From assembly GCF_012272825.1 (NCBI RefSeq), contig NZ_JAAWWS010000168.1, forward strand, positions 28,740 through 92,739: a stretch of 64,000 nt of DNA, given 5' to 3'. The stretch is from Wenzhouxiangella sp. XN79A (GTDB taxonomy: Bacteria > Pseudomonadota > Gammaproteobacteria > Xanthomonadales > Wenzhouxiangellaceae). Position numbers and translations under genes: made by a program. The first letter of the stretch is position 1. Each line of letters begins with the position of its first letter. Below the pieces are notes generated by a model. It searched no databases and had not been told where the DNA came from. It was given only the letters and a program-made list of their open reading frames with translations. This document shows positions 1 through 8,789 of this stretch, in pieces.

Positions 1-1041
1 GGTGATCCCTTCGCCGTCCGACACCAGCTGCGCGGTGCTGGCGTTCCGGATGCTCATCTCATAGGTGCGTTCCGGGAACGACGCCGAGCGACGCGTCGGA
101 TAGATGCGCATGTAATAGGTATCGGGGTAACGCTGGAAGGTGGCGATCTGGCCGGCCGACAGCTGGTCGGCGTAGTCCATGTAGTTCTCGCCGGTGATCA
201 CGAACTCCGGCCGATCGTTCGGGAACGGGTTCGGGTGACGGTCGCCGGGCTCGAAGCCGGCCGGCCAGTCGTCCCGCGTGATACCGCCGGTCCAGGCCGG
301 AATCGTACCCTCGGCATTGCCGGCACGGACCGAACCCATCGGCGTCAGGTCGTTGCCGAGCCGCGCGATGTTCTCCGGGGTACGCGGAATCACGCCCTCG
401 GCCGCAGCCGAATCGGCCGCCGTACCGGTGGCCTGCGTGGTCGCAGAAGCGCGTGCAGCAGCGGCCTCGGCCGCAGCGGCTTGTTCGGCAGCCAGGCGTT
501 CGGCCTCAGCGCGGGCAGCGTCCTCGGCAGCCGCGGCTTCCGCCGCGACCCGTTCGGCTTCCTCCGCGGCCGCGGCCTCGGCGGCCACCCGCTCGGCTTC
601 CTCCGCGGCCGCCTGCTCGGCAGCCATCCGGCCGGCGGCGGCCTGCTCTTCGGCCGCAGCGGCGGCTTCGGCAGCGGCCTGCTCGGCGGCCGCGCGCTCG
701 GCTTCGGCAGCCGCAGCCGCTTCGGCGGCACGCCGCTCGGCTTCGGCCCGGGCGGCCTCTTCGGCGGCGCGGCGTTCGGCTTCGGCTTCGGCCGCTGCGC
801 GTGCTTCGGCTTCGGCCGCTGCGCGACGTTCGGCTTCGGCGGCTGCGCGTGCTTCGGCTTCGGCTTCGGCCGCTGCGCGACGCTCGGCTTCGGCGCGCGC
901 TGCTTGTTCGGCGTCGGCCTGCTCGGCAGCGGCCTGCTCCGTGTTCATCCCGTCATCCGGCGTCGTACCGCACGCGGTGAGCGTGATGGCGAGACCCGCT
1001 GCTGCCAGCAGGGCAATCAGGTTCTTGGTCATGGTCGTCAT
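1..1041 (-). CDS. DUF1329 lipoprotein with TolA-like Ala/Glu-rich helix (partial, 3' end off window)
   Basis: The frame is open from an ATG at 1041 to the window edge, giving 347 visible residues without a stop. The start has GGAGG nine bases upstream. A lipoprotein signal ends in LTAC with Cys24, so outer-membrane anchoring is likely. Residues ~34-200 are a low-complexity Ala/Glu/Arg helix with repeating units such as AEAERRAAAEA, like the TolA stalk. From ~215 the sequence matches DUF1329, with the hallmarks GNDLTPMGSVRAGNAEGTIP and PAWTGGI. Ordinary DUF1329 proteins go almost directly from signal peptide to domain, so the stalk is unusual. The gene lies 17 bases after a DUF1302 gene; this pair is widely co-occurring in Proteobacteria. 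Function is unknown; a periplasm-spanning lipid or hydrophobic-substrate role together with the DUF1302 barrel is inference. Confidence 0.85.
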   Translation of the reverse strand, partial: MTTMTKNLIALLAAAGLAITLTACGTTPDDGMNTEQAAAEQADAEQAARAEAERRAAAEAEAEARAAAEAERRAAAEAEARAAAEAEAERRAAEEAARAEAERRAAEAAAAAEAERAAAEQAAAEAAAAAEEQAAAGRMAAEQAAAEEAERVAAEAAAAEEAERVAAEAAAAEDAARAEAERLAAEQAAAAEAAAARASATTQATGTAADSAAAEGVIPRTPENIARLGNDLTPMGSVRAGNAEGTIPAWTGGITRDDWPAGFEPGDRHPNPFPNDRPEFVITGENYMDYADQLSAGQIATFQRYPDTYYMRIYPTRRSASFPERTYEMSIRNASTAQLVSDGEGIT

Positions 1042-1058
1042 CCGTTGAATCCTCCGCG

Positions 1059-2897
1059 TCAGAACGAGTAGCTGATCGAGCCCGAGACGAAGTCACGGTC
1101 CCCGATCAGGTTGTTGATGCCGGCACCGAAGAAGCTGGTGTAGCCGAAATCGACCCGCCAGTTCGCCAGGTACGAGAAACCCAGCCCCAGCGACAGGGAC
1201 TTGCGGCCTTCGACGAAGTTACCGCCCGGCCCGGGGGACGTTCCGGTGACATCGTGGTTGAACGCCAGACGCGGCGTCATGTTCCACGCCGAGTCGAACA
1301 CCGCGTTGTAGGTCGGAGCGATCACGAGGCGATAGCCCCAGCTGAACGGCGTGGCGAACCCGTCGGTCGTGGTGACCGGGTTGCGCAGGTCTCCGCCGGT
1401 GAGCTGGTTTCCGATGCCGCCGCCGGTGTCGGTGCCCGGTCCTTCGAACCGGAGTTCGTTCTGGCTCGGCAGGTCCCAGACGTGGGTCGCGCCGAACTCG
1501 GTCACGAACGCGACCTGGTCGGCGTTGATCGGGTTGTTCGGGCCGAACAGCTTGGTCAGTGTGAACTGGGCCTGCGACACTTCGCGACGCGAAAAGCCGG
1601 TGATCGACTCGCCGGGGCCGAACTGACCGAGCTGGCTGTTGAAGCGCAGCGCCGGCTCGGGCAGCACCGCGTTGAGCGGCGAAAGCCCCGCGAACAGCAG
1701 CTCGACGTCGTCGATCTGCAGCGGCAGGTTCGGCCGGTAGCTGATCTCGCCCTGCAGCGCCCAGGTCTCGAACACCGTGGTGTTGAAGCTCAGGCCGAAC
1801 GAGTCGATGTCTTCCGGATAGACCACGTTGACGCGACCGGTCGAGGTGTCCGTGCTGGTCACGGACTGGCCGTTCAGCACCGGCAGGCGGCTGTGGTAGC
1901 GGATGTAGTACAGGCCGAACTCGGTGTCGTTGAGCCAGGGCGCGAAGTAGCGAAGCGCCAGCCCGTACTGCCCGGTATCACTCGGCCGCTCGTCCAGGCC
2001 GCGCGGCAGGTTGCCGGGCGGGAAGCAGGTCTGCGGCAGCGGATCGACGCCGCAGCCGGGAATCGGCAGCGGGTCGTCCGGGACAAGGCCGAAGCCGAGC
2101 ATGGCGTACTGGCCGCCGTCGGTGGCGAAGTCGTTGGTCGAGAAGTACGAACCGGCCGGCTCGGGCTCGACCCGGTCCCATTCGTACATGTAGATCCCTT
2201 CGACCGACAGGTTCGGCGTCAGCTCCAGCGAGCTGTAGACCATGCCGATCGGGATGAAGGCATCGCGCAGTTCGGCGCCGGCGGTCCGGATGGCCGAGAC
2301 GTCGACCGGGTTGATCACGTTGATGCCGCCCGGCAGGAAGGTCGACTCGCCCCAGCTGACCACCTGGCGACCGACGCGCACCGTCAGCAGTTTGTCGGCG
2401 ACGGTGAAGTCGCCGTAGACGTAGGCGTCGAGCAGGCGAGCGCGCTGACCGACGAAGTCCTTGGCGTCGTCGCTGAGGCGGTTCTTGTTGTCCAGCGTGA
2501 AGTCGTAGAAGTAGTTGCCGCGGACGAACGCGCCGTAGTTCTTGTAGGCAATGTCCAGCTCCGAAGTGATGCGGGCCTGGTTGAAGATCAGGTCGTACTG
2601 ATCGAAGTTCAGGTTACCGTCATCGGAGTTGGCCGAGAACCGACCCGGCGCGGCGATCTGCTGTTCGATCGGCAGGGTCGAGATGGCCGGGTTGAAGACC
2701 GACTTGGCGATCAGGTCGTCGTCCCGCTCCTCGACACGCATACCCATGGAATACGAGATCGTCGTGTCCAGGGTAATGCTGACCTCGTCGGTACTGAGGT
2801 CGATCGCGGCCGCCGGTCCGGCGACCAGACCGAGAGCAATGGCAGAGGCCAGCAGCGAACGACGCGGCAGCCCTGTCTTGTTGTTGATGTTCTTCAT
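1059..2897 (-). CDS. DUF1302 outer-membrane porin-like protein
   Basis: 612 residues. The signal peptide starts with MKNINNKTGLPRRSLLASAI and ends near GPAAA, followed by the DUF1302 N-terminus (FNFDQYDLIFNQARITSELD-type strands, VGRQVVSWGE). Alternating amphipathic strands and a C-terminal aromatic residue (SGSISYSF) indicate a beta-barrel inserted by BAM. The ATG has GGGAGA upstream. It sits 17 bases after the lipase-like gene stop and 17 bases before the DUF1329 gene, so the three are probably one transcript. DUF1302 proteins are predicted outer-membrane channels, often beside DUF1329 and RND exporters; no exporter is visible here. Transport of fatty acids or other hydrophobic compounds released by the neighbouring lipase is inference only. 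Confidence 0.88.
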   Translation of the reverse strand: MKNINNKTGLPRRSLLASAIALGLVAGPAAAIDLSTDEVSITLDTTISYSMGMRVEERDDDLIAKSVFNPAISTLPIEQQIAAPGRFSANSDDGNLNFDQYDLIFNQARITSELDIAYKNYGAFVRGNYFYDFTLDNKNRLSDDAKDFVGQRARLLDAYVYGDFTVADKLLTVRVGRQVVSWGESTFLPGGINVINPVDVSAIRTAGAELRDAFIPIGMVYSSLELTPNLSVEGIYMYEWDRVEPEPAGSYFSTNDFATDGGQYAMLGFGLVPDDPLPIPGCGVDPLPQTCFPPGNLPRGLDERPSDTGQYGLALRYFAPWLNDTEFGLYYIRYHSRLPVLNGQSVTSTDTSTGRVNVVYPEDIDSFGLSFNTTVFETWALQGEISYRPNLPLQIDDVELLFAGLSPLNAVLPEPALRFNSQLGQFGPGESITGFSRREVSQAQFTLTKLFGPNNPINADQVAFVTEFGATHVWDLPSQNELRFEGPGTDTGGGIGNQLTGGDLRNPVTTTDGFATPFSWGYRLVIAPTYNAVFDSAWNMTPRLAFNHDVTGTSPGPGGNFVEGRKSLSLGLGFSYLANWRVDFGYTSFFGAGINNLIGDRDFVSGSISYSF

Positions 2898-2914
2898 GGA
2901 TCGATCTCCCTCGC

Positions 2915-5077
2915 TCAGTCGGTCTCGATAACGGACGGGTTGTTCACGACCACCGTCGTGCCGCCGGTCTGGATCAGGCTCGCGGCCTGGCCCTGCATTT
3001 CGGCGGTCACGGCCGGATCGGCCGTCGGGTCGAGCAGGGATCCGTGACCACCCGAGATGAATCGGGTGGCACCGCGGATGCCGGCCGCGTCCTGCGTGGT
3101 GCCGGTAATCGGGTCCAGCCCCATGACGCGGATCAGCGGCTCGGTGCCCGACAGCGGTGCACCCGGCACGGCATTCGGAACCACCGTGTCGCCGGCGACC
3201 TGGTGGAGCAGGATCGAGTTGGCCTGGACGGCGTTGCCTGCCCAGTTGATCGGATCGGCCGAGTCGACCGCGGCCTGGGCAATGGTCAGGAACTGGAAGA
3301 AGTCGGCCGAATCCGGTTCGACGCCGGCGGCCTGCAGGCCGGCGCGGATCACCGGGCCGAAGGTCTGCGAGCCGGCCAGCAGGTTGGCGATCCCGCCACC
3401 CGGGACCGACAGCACGGCGTTGTTGACGGTCGGCTCGACGGCCAGGAAGGCGGTGCCGACGATCGAGCCCAGCGACAGGCCGACGAAGTTGATGTTCGAT
3501 CCGTCGAAGTCGGCCACGGTGTCGCCGTCGATATCGATGCCCGGAATGTTCAGCGCCAGCGTCGACAGGTCGACCTGGGCCTGGCGGTTGTTGTCACGCG
3601 CGGTCAGCAGGCTCTGCAGGTTGATGAAGTAGGTGCCCGAGCCGTCGATCCGACCATCCGGACCGGGCGCGCCGGTGGCGTTGTCCTGCAGGTCGAGGTC
3701 GAAGGTGCGCTCGTTGGCGATCGGGCCGAACGGGGTGTTGTCGACGTACAGCGCGGCCAGCGGCTGCGACGGATCCAGCGGATCGGTCTGGGTGATGCCG
3801 TGCAGCGGCAGGTCCATCGAGACGACGGCGTAGCCGATCGAGGCCATGGTGTCGGCCAGGGCCAAGGCCTGCGAACGATTGCCCGTGATGCCGTGCTGGA
3901 AGATGACCACCGGCCAGCCGCCGGCCGGCCTGACCTGGCCGGAGAACTGGTTCGGCACGGTGACCAGGATCGGCACCGTCTGACGATCACGCTCGACCGG
4001 CAGCGGGTTGGCGACCGTGATGTTCGTCGAGGTCGGATCCAGGCCGAACTGGTCGAACGGCGGCACGTAATTGCCCGGCGCGGCCTGCCAGAACTGGTTC
4101 AGCGGCGCGGTCGGGTTGTCCGGGCTCGGCACACCGAGGAAGTACGGCAGCTCGACGACCCCGATCAGCACGTCGGCGATCCCCGGCGAAGCGCCCGGCG
4201 GCAGCACGTCGGCCGTGGTGAGGCCGGTCGGGGCGACCTGGGCCGAGGTCGGCGACAGCGTCGAGCGGACCACGCTCAGCACCGGCGTGATCGACTGGGT
4301 CGTGGCCGTCCAGGACAGCACGATGTCGTCGCGCGAGATGCCGGTGGCCGCGGCCGCGGCGCCTTCCTGCGAATTGACGATCTGGCGCAGCGGTTCCAGC
4401 GCCTGGGCCGTGGCGTTGTCGAGCAACGGCTCGGTGCTGACGCCGCCGGCGGTCACCAGCGGCTCGGTGCGCTTGGTCAGGAAGTAGGTCTGCGACGGGG
4501 TCGCGACGTTGCCGGCCGGATCCTGGACGCCGTTGGTGACCACGGCCATGTAGGCGGTCATTTCCTGCAGCGGCACCAGCGGCACGATGGCGATGGTGCG
4601 GCCGGTCGGATCGGTCGACGCGACGGTGGCCACGTATTCGGACCCCGGCGTCAGTTCACGATTGACCTGCTGGACGCCGATGCTGCCCTGGACCAGCTGG
4701 ACTTCGAACAGACGGACCGAGGACCCCGGAATCACCGTGTTCGGGTTGACCGGATCGGAAAAGGTGAAGGTCCACGGCGTGACCGTGCTGAACCCGTCGA
4801 GCGCACTCAGCGCAACGGCCGGATCGCCGAAGTCCGTCGGGTCCGCGACCGGGGGATTCAGGGTCAGGTCGGTGGTTCCCAGCAACAGCAGGTTGATCGG
4901 GAACGGCAGGACGCCATTGGACGGATCGAAGTTGGCGGTGATGACGTCGGTGGTCAACCCACCGTCCGGATTCGTTGCGGGCGTGGTCGGCTCGGCGCGA
5001 TCACTGCTCGAGCTGCCGCCGCAGCCGGCAAGAACGGTCAACGCCAGCGCGAACGCCGGGATCAGACGGTACTTCAT
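2915..5077 (-). CDS. VolA/Pla-1-like lipase lipoprotein
   Basis: 720 residues from the ATG at 5077, which has GGGGAGA upstream. An in-frame start seven codons earlier is possible but would extend a clean lipoprotein signal. The signal MKYRLIPAFALALTVLAGC gives a lipobox Cys19 followed by a Ser/Gly linker. Residues ~35-290 match the N-terminal domain of the bacterial virulence-factor lipase family (FDPSNGVLPFPINLLL, TDLTLNPPVADP). An alpha/beta-hydrolase domain follows with the oxyanion strand VVIFQHGITGN and nucleophile elbow GLSLG (Ser535). Family members are surface-exposed lipases or lysophospholipases. First gene of a likely three-gene transcript with DUF1302 and DUF1329, suggesting lipid hydrolysis coupled to uptake or export across the outer membrane (inference). 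Confidence 0.85.
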   Translation of the reverse strand: MKYRLIPAFALALTVLAGCGGSSSSDRAEPTTPATNPDGGLTTDVITANFDPSNGVLPFPINLLLLGTTDLTLNPPVADPTDFGDPAVALSALDGFSTVTPWTFTFSDPVNPNTVIPGSSVRLFEVQLVQGSIGVQQVNRELTPGSEYVATVASTDPTGRTIAIVPLVPLQEMTAYMAVVTNGVQDPAGNVATPSQTYFLTKRTEPLVTAGGVSTEPLLDNATAQALEPLRQIVNSQEGAAAAATGISRDDIVLSWTATTQSITPVLSVVRSTLSPTSAQVAPTGLTTADVLPPGASPGIADVLIGVVELPYFLGVPSPDNPTAPLNQFWQAAPGNYVPPFDQFGLDPTSTNITVANPLPVERDRQTVPILVTVPNQFSGQVRPAGGWPVVIFQHGITGNRSQALALADTMASIGYAVVSMDLPLHGITQTDPLDPSQPLAALYVDNTPFGPIANERTFDLDLQDNATGAPGPDGRIDGSGTYFINLQSLLTARDNNRQAQVDLSTLALNIPGIDIDGDTVADFDGSNINFVGLSLGSIVGTAFLAVEPTVNNAVLSVPGGGIANLLAGSQTFGPVIRAGLQAAGVEPDSADFFQFLTIAQAAVDSADPINWAGNAVQANSILLHQVAGDTVVPNAVPGAPLSGTEPLIRVMGLDPITGTTQDAAGIRGATRFISGGHGSLLDPTADPAVTAEMQGQAASLIQTGGTTVVVNNPSVIETD

Positions 5078-5471
5078 CAGATTTTCTCCCCGAAGCATGA
5101 GCTTGTCGGTCGTTATATTTAAGGCTCCGGCCGAAAACGGGCAGCGGCACGGAATCGCCCTCGTATGATATGAACAGGCTTTGCATGAATGCAAGCGCGC
5201 GAAGCGTTTATCGAGCCTCCCCTTTTCATCGGAAACCAGCCTACCCCATCGTGCAGACCGACGTGAGCCGAAGTTCGTGCGCCAGCGCACAGGACTGCGA
5301 CCGGGTTGCGCTGCAGGCGGCGATCGGGCCGGACCGCCCCGAATCCACCCGCGCCCCCGCTCGCCACCGCCCGGCCCGGGCAATCCCGCACCCCGTCGAG
5401 CCGGCCCGCGTACACTTGCCGCGCGCTGCCCGATCCATGCGCTTTCGGCTCCTGACCAAACGAGGACAACC
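5078..5471. other. Divergent intergenic region between lipase-like and NRAMP-like genes
   Basis: 394 bases without a convincing gene, locally AT-richer (5100-5250) than its surroundings, as expected for promoters. A short dyad TTGCATGAATGCAA lies at 5181-5194 and could be an operator. A TATAAC hexamer on the minus strand (5112-5117) is a possible -10 for the lipase-like gene, without a good -35 box. Confidence 0.4.
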
Positions 5472-6788
5472 ATGACGGATTCGTTTCGCGGGCCCACGAC
5501 GCCGGCCCTGCGCGCGGCGATCGGACCCGGTCTGCTGATGGCCGGCGCGGCGGTCGGCGTTTCGCACCTGGTGCAGTCGACCCGGGCCGGCGCCGAATAC
5601 GGCCTGGCCCTGGTCGCGCTGGTCCTGATCGGCTGTCTGCTGAAGTTCCCGTTTCTCGAATTCGGCCCGCGCTACGCTGCAGCCACCGGCGAGAGCCTGA
5701 TCGCCGGCTATCGCAGGATGGGCCGCTGGGCGCTGGGCCTGTTCGCGCTGATCACGGTCAGCACCATGTTCATCGTGACCGCCGCGGTGACCCTGGTGAC
5801 GGCGGGGCTGACCGGTCTCCTGCTCGGCCTCGAACTGTCGATCACGACGCTGTCGGCGCTGGTGCTGGCAGTCTGCGCTCTGCTGCTGGCGCTCGGCCAT
5901 TACCGCACGCTGGACCGGGTGATGAAACTGGTCATGGCCGGCCTGGCGCTGGTCACCGTGCTGGCCGTCGGTCTGGCGCTGGCCGCGACGCTCGGCGAGC
6001 CGGCCGCGATCGACCGACTCGGCGACAGTCTGCTGCACGAGCGATTGTGGACCGGGGTCACGCTGGGCTTCGTGCTGGCGCTGCTCGGCTGGATGCCGAT
6101 CCCGCTGGACGCTGCCGCCTGGCACTCGCTGTGGACCCTGGAGCGGGCCCGCCAGACCGGCCATCGCCCGTCGCTGCACGAGGCCGGCTTCGACTTCCGG
6201 CTCGGCTACCTCGGCGCAACCCTGCTGGCGGTGGCGTTCCTGCTGCTCGGCGCGTTGACGATGTACGGCCGCGGCAGCGAGTTCGCCGGCGGCGCGGTCG
6301 CATTCGCCGCCCAGTTCGCCGATCTCTACGGCGCCGCACTCGGCGACGGCTGGCGGCCGCTGATCGTGACCGCTGCACTGGCCACCATGTTCTCGACCAC
6401 GCTGACCGTGCTCGACGCGTTCCCTCGGGTGCTGCGCGCGATCCTCGAGGACGCCGGCGATGCCGGCGACCCGGAGCACGGCGCTGCCGATCGACCCGGG
6501 CACCGGGCCCGCTACCTGGCCGGCCTGGTCCTGATCGCGTTCGGTGCGCTGGTGATCATCGATCGCTTCGGCGGTGCGTTCACCCAGCTGATCGACTTCA
6601 TCACCACGGTATCGTTCCTCGCCGCGCCGGTCATCGCCTGGCTGAACCTGCGCCTGCTGACCGGTCGCTGGACGCCCGAGGCCGCGCGACCCGGGCCGGC
6701 GCTGCGGGCGCTGGCCCGGGCCGGACTGGTCTTCCTGGTGCTGCTGTCGGTGGTCTGGGTCGGCTGGCAACTGGTCGGCGCGGCCTGA
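5472..6788 (+). CDS. NRAMP-like (Mntp/SLC11-fold) membrane transporter, divergent metal site
   Basis: 438 residues from ATG 5472, preceded by GAGGAC. About eleven hydrophobic segments run through the whole length. The N-terminus (IGPGLLMAGAAVGVSHLVQS) aligns with transmembrane helix 1 of NRAMP transporters. The canonical helix-1 DPGN metal-binding motif is replaced by VGVSH, and the helix-6 MPHN motif by MPIPLDAAAW. The protein therefore probably does not carry Mn/Fe in the classical way; NRAMP-related magnesium transporters and other NRAMP-like families also vary at these positions. Substrate unknown. It is a solitary gene, converging with the next gene with only 12 bases between the stops. 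Confidence 0.8.
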   Translation: MTDSFRGPTTPALRAAIGPGLLMAGAAVGVSHLVQSTRAGAEYGLALVALVLIGCLLKFPFLEFGPRYAAATGESLIAGYRRMGRWALGLFALITVSTMFIVTAAVTLVTAGLTGLLLGLELSITTLSALVLAVCALLLALGHYRTLDRVMKLVMAGLALVTVLAVGLALAATLGEPAAIDRLGDSLLHERLWTGVTLGFVLALLGWMPIPLDAAAWHSLWTLERARQTGHRPSLHEAGFDFRLGYLGATLLAVAFLLLGALTMYGRGSEFAGGAVAFAAQFADLYGAALGDGWRPLIVTAALATMFSTTLTVLDAFPRVLRAILEDAGDAGDPEHGAADRPGHRARYLAGLVLIAFGALVIIDRFGGAFTQLIDFITTVSFLAAPVIAWLNLRLLTGRWTPEAARPGPALRALARAGLVFLVLLSVVWVGWQLVGAA

Positions 6789-6800
6789 CGCCGCGCCGCA

Positions 6801-8660
6801 TCAGCGGCGGGCCAGCCAGCCCTCGATCCGTGCCCGGGTCGGCTCGACCAGCGGCAGCACACGCTCCAGCGCCTCGGCATTGCGCTTCCACTTGTCCGGG
6901 GCCGGACGGTCGAGGGTGTGACGGGACAACGGCAGTTGGCCGTCGAACGGCGGCGGCGTCAGGCCCAGGCGGTCGCACAGCGCACTCAGCGTCGCCTCGG
7001 GCTGTTCGATCAGCGACTCGTAGACCACCGGCACCGCATCGGCGAACGCGCCGCCGTCCAGCGCGTCCAGGATGGCCTCGTGCGCGACCTGCCACTGGCG
7101 GGCGGCCATCATCGCGACATCATCGACCGGCAGGTCCCGCCAGCCCGGGATCAGCAGCAAGGACCAGGGCGGACCCTGCCAACCCGGGAGTTCCGGGTAG
7201 GTCACGAAACGCCCCGACCCCCAGGCGTCGATGATGCTGCTGATGTTCTCGCGCGGCCGGCGGACCAGGTAGACCAGCTGCATCCCCGGAAAGACCTGTT
7301 TCAGGAACGGCAGGCGCAGCGCGTTCTTCGGCGTCTTCTCCAGCAGCCGCGGCGCATCGATCGCCTGCAGCCGCTCCATCCCCTCGTGGCGGACCACCGC
7401 ATCGGCGAACCGGCTGCGCAATGCGTCGACCAGGGCCGGCCGGGCATCGGCGGCGGCCAGCGCATTGGATTCGAAGCCGCGGGCGGCCGGGTTCAACGCC
7501 TCGATTCCCTCGATCACCCCATGGCTTTCACCACCGATCGACACGGTTTCGGGGCAACGCGCCAGGCACTCGAACAGCAGCGTACTGCCGGAACGCGGCG
7601 CCGCGGCGATCACGACCGTCCGACCGAGCCGGACGCGCGGCCGGACCGGCGCGGCCGACCCGGCGCCCGGCGACGCCTCCGGACGCGCCGGCCCGGCGGC
7701 CGTGGCCGGAGCCACCTCCTCGGCCAGGCCACTGTCGACGATCACCACGCGGATCATCGCGGCCACGTCGGCACCGTTGGGAAACGACAGCTGCCCTTCG
7801 AAGGCATCGAGGTCGCGACTCAGCGTATCCAGCGCGCGGGCATAGGCCGGCCGCCCTTCCGCTGTCGGGCCGAAGCGCGCCCACAGGCCGCGCCACTGGA
7901 AGCGGAACCGCTCCATCCGGGCCTGGAGCTGGCGGCTCGTCTCGCGCGGTGCGCCGCTGGCGACCAGGTCGTCGAACAGGTTGGCCAGCAGGCTCTCCTG
8001 TTCCCACGGGCTCATCACCGCCGGCCGGTTGCTGCGCTCGAAGTGCAGCTTCGGCCGGCGCTCGGGCAGGAACGGAACGGCGCGCGGCCGGAACGACCCG
8101 CCGTCGTCGGCGAACGGATTCCGGGCCCCGGCCAGCAGGTCCCAGAACGGGCCGGATCCAACCGTATCGCAGACCAGGTGGACACGCGGCTCGGCCGACG
8201 GGTTGGTGACCCTGTGCACCTTCCAGGTATCGAACACCCAGCATTCGCCGGGCTGCATGTGGACGTCGCGGTCGCCGCAGTGGAAACGCACGCCCGGTGA
8301 CGTCCGGATCGGCACGTGGACGCGCATGCGCTGATGCCAGTAGTAGTTCTGGTCGAAGTGCGGGCTGGCCTCGGCCGCGCCACCGATGCGCATCAGGCGC
8401 GACCGACCGATGACCGTGGCGAAGGCCTCCATGACCTGCTGCAGATACGGACAGGCGGCCAGCGCCGGCGTCGGCGCCATCGCGCCCGCCAGATCATCGT
8501 TCTGCCCTCCGCCGGTGGTCACCAGCAGCAGCGCGTCGTTGTCGCGGAACCCTTGCGGATGCGGACGCCAGGCCTCGTGGGGCACGGCGTCGATCTCGGC
8601 CTGCAGGCGCTCGGCATCGAACTGCAGCGGCAGCTGCAGGAACTCGGCGGGCAGTTTCAT
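6801..8660 (-). CDS. Aspartyl/asparaginyl beta-hydroxylase - sulfotransferase fusion
   Basis: 619 residues. Residues ~1-200 form an aspartyl/asparaginyl beta-hydroxylase-like double-stranded beta-helix: candidate Fe(II) ligands are H101 (SPHFDQNYYWH) and H149 (WKVHRVTN), with R159 in PRVHLVCD as probable 2-oxoglutarate ligand. After a ~140-residue linker rich in Ala/Pro (~315-345), a PAPS-dependent sulfotransferase domain follows. Its 5'-phosphosulfate loop is APRSGSTLL (354-362), and a second PAPS-binding segment YLVRRPRENISSIIDAW is visible. The combination predicts a cytoplasmic enzyme that hydroxylates and/or sulfates a common substrate, possibly a peptide or secondary metabolite (inference). 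No signal peptide. The start has only a weak ribosome-binding site. Divergent from the IPTL-CTERM gene. Confidence 0.85.
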   Translation of the reverse strand: MKLPAEFLQLPLQFDAERLQAEIDAVPHEAWRPHPQGFRDNDALLLVTTGGGQNDDLAGAMAPTPALAACPYLQQVMEAFATVIGRSRLMRIGGAAEASPHFDQNYYWHQRMRVHVPIRTSPGVRFHCGDRDVHMQPGECWVFDTWKVHRVTNPSAEPRVHLVCDTVGSGPFWDLLAGARNPFADDGGSFRPRAVPFLPERRPKLHFERSNRPAVMSPWEQESLLANLFDDLVASGAPRETSRQLQARMERFRFQWRGLWARFGPTAEGRPAYARALDTLSRDLDAFEGQLSFPNGADVAAMIRVVIVDSGLAEEVAPATAAGPARPEASPGAGSAAPVRPRVRLGRTVVIAAAPRSGSTLLFECLARCPETVSIGGESHGVIEGIEALNPAARGFESNALAAADARPALVDALRSRFADAVVRHEGMERLQAIDAPRLLEKTPKNALRLPFLKQVFPGMQLVYLVRRPRENISSIIDAWGSGRFVTYPELPGWQGPPWSLLLIPGWRDLPVDDVAMMAARQWQVAHEAILDALDGGAFADAVPVVYESLIEQPEATLSALCDRLGLTPPPFDGQLPLSRHTLDRPAPDKWKRNAEALERVLPLVEPTRARIEGWLARR

Positions 8661-8670
8661 CGCGATGAAA

Positions 8671-8699
8671 TTGTCTCGGCGGAAGAATTCGCCTATTAT
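8671..8699 (+). promoter_or_regulatory. Candidate sigma-70 promoter for the DUF4347/IPTL-CTERM gene
   Basis: TTGTCT (8671-8676), a 17-base spacer and TATTAT (8694-8699) are close to the -35/-10 consensus. They would give a leader of about 85 bases before ATG 8790, whose AGGGAG ribosome-binding site lies near 8771. The box overlaps the start region of the divergent fusion gene. Confidence 0.45.
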
Positions 8700-8789
8700 C
8701 CACGCTGGGGAGTGTGACGAAATTCAAACTTTTTCGCTCCACGAACAGGCCGACTTCGGCCGTGAATTCAGCAGGGAGTACGCATCCAG

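Noticed and set aside
235..1071. Gly/Phe/Arg-rich or Ala/Ser-rich plus-strand frames
   Set aside because: They mirror the Ala/Glu helix repeat of the DUF1329 gene on the other strand.
5078..5497. 140-codon N-terminal extension of the lipase-like gene
   Set aside because: A lipobox signal peptide starts internally at 5077 with a good ribosome-binding site; the extension is intergenic.
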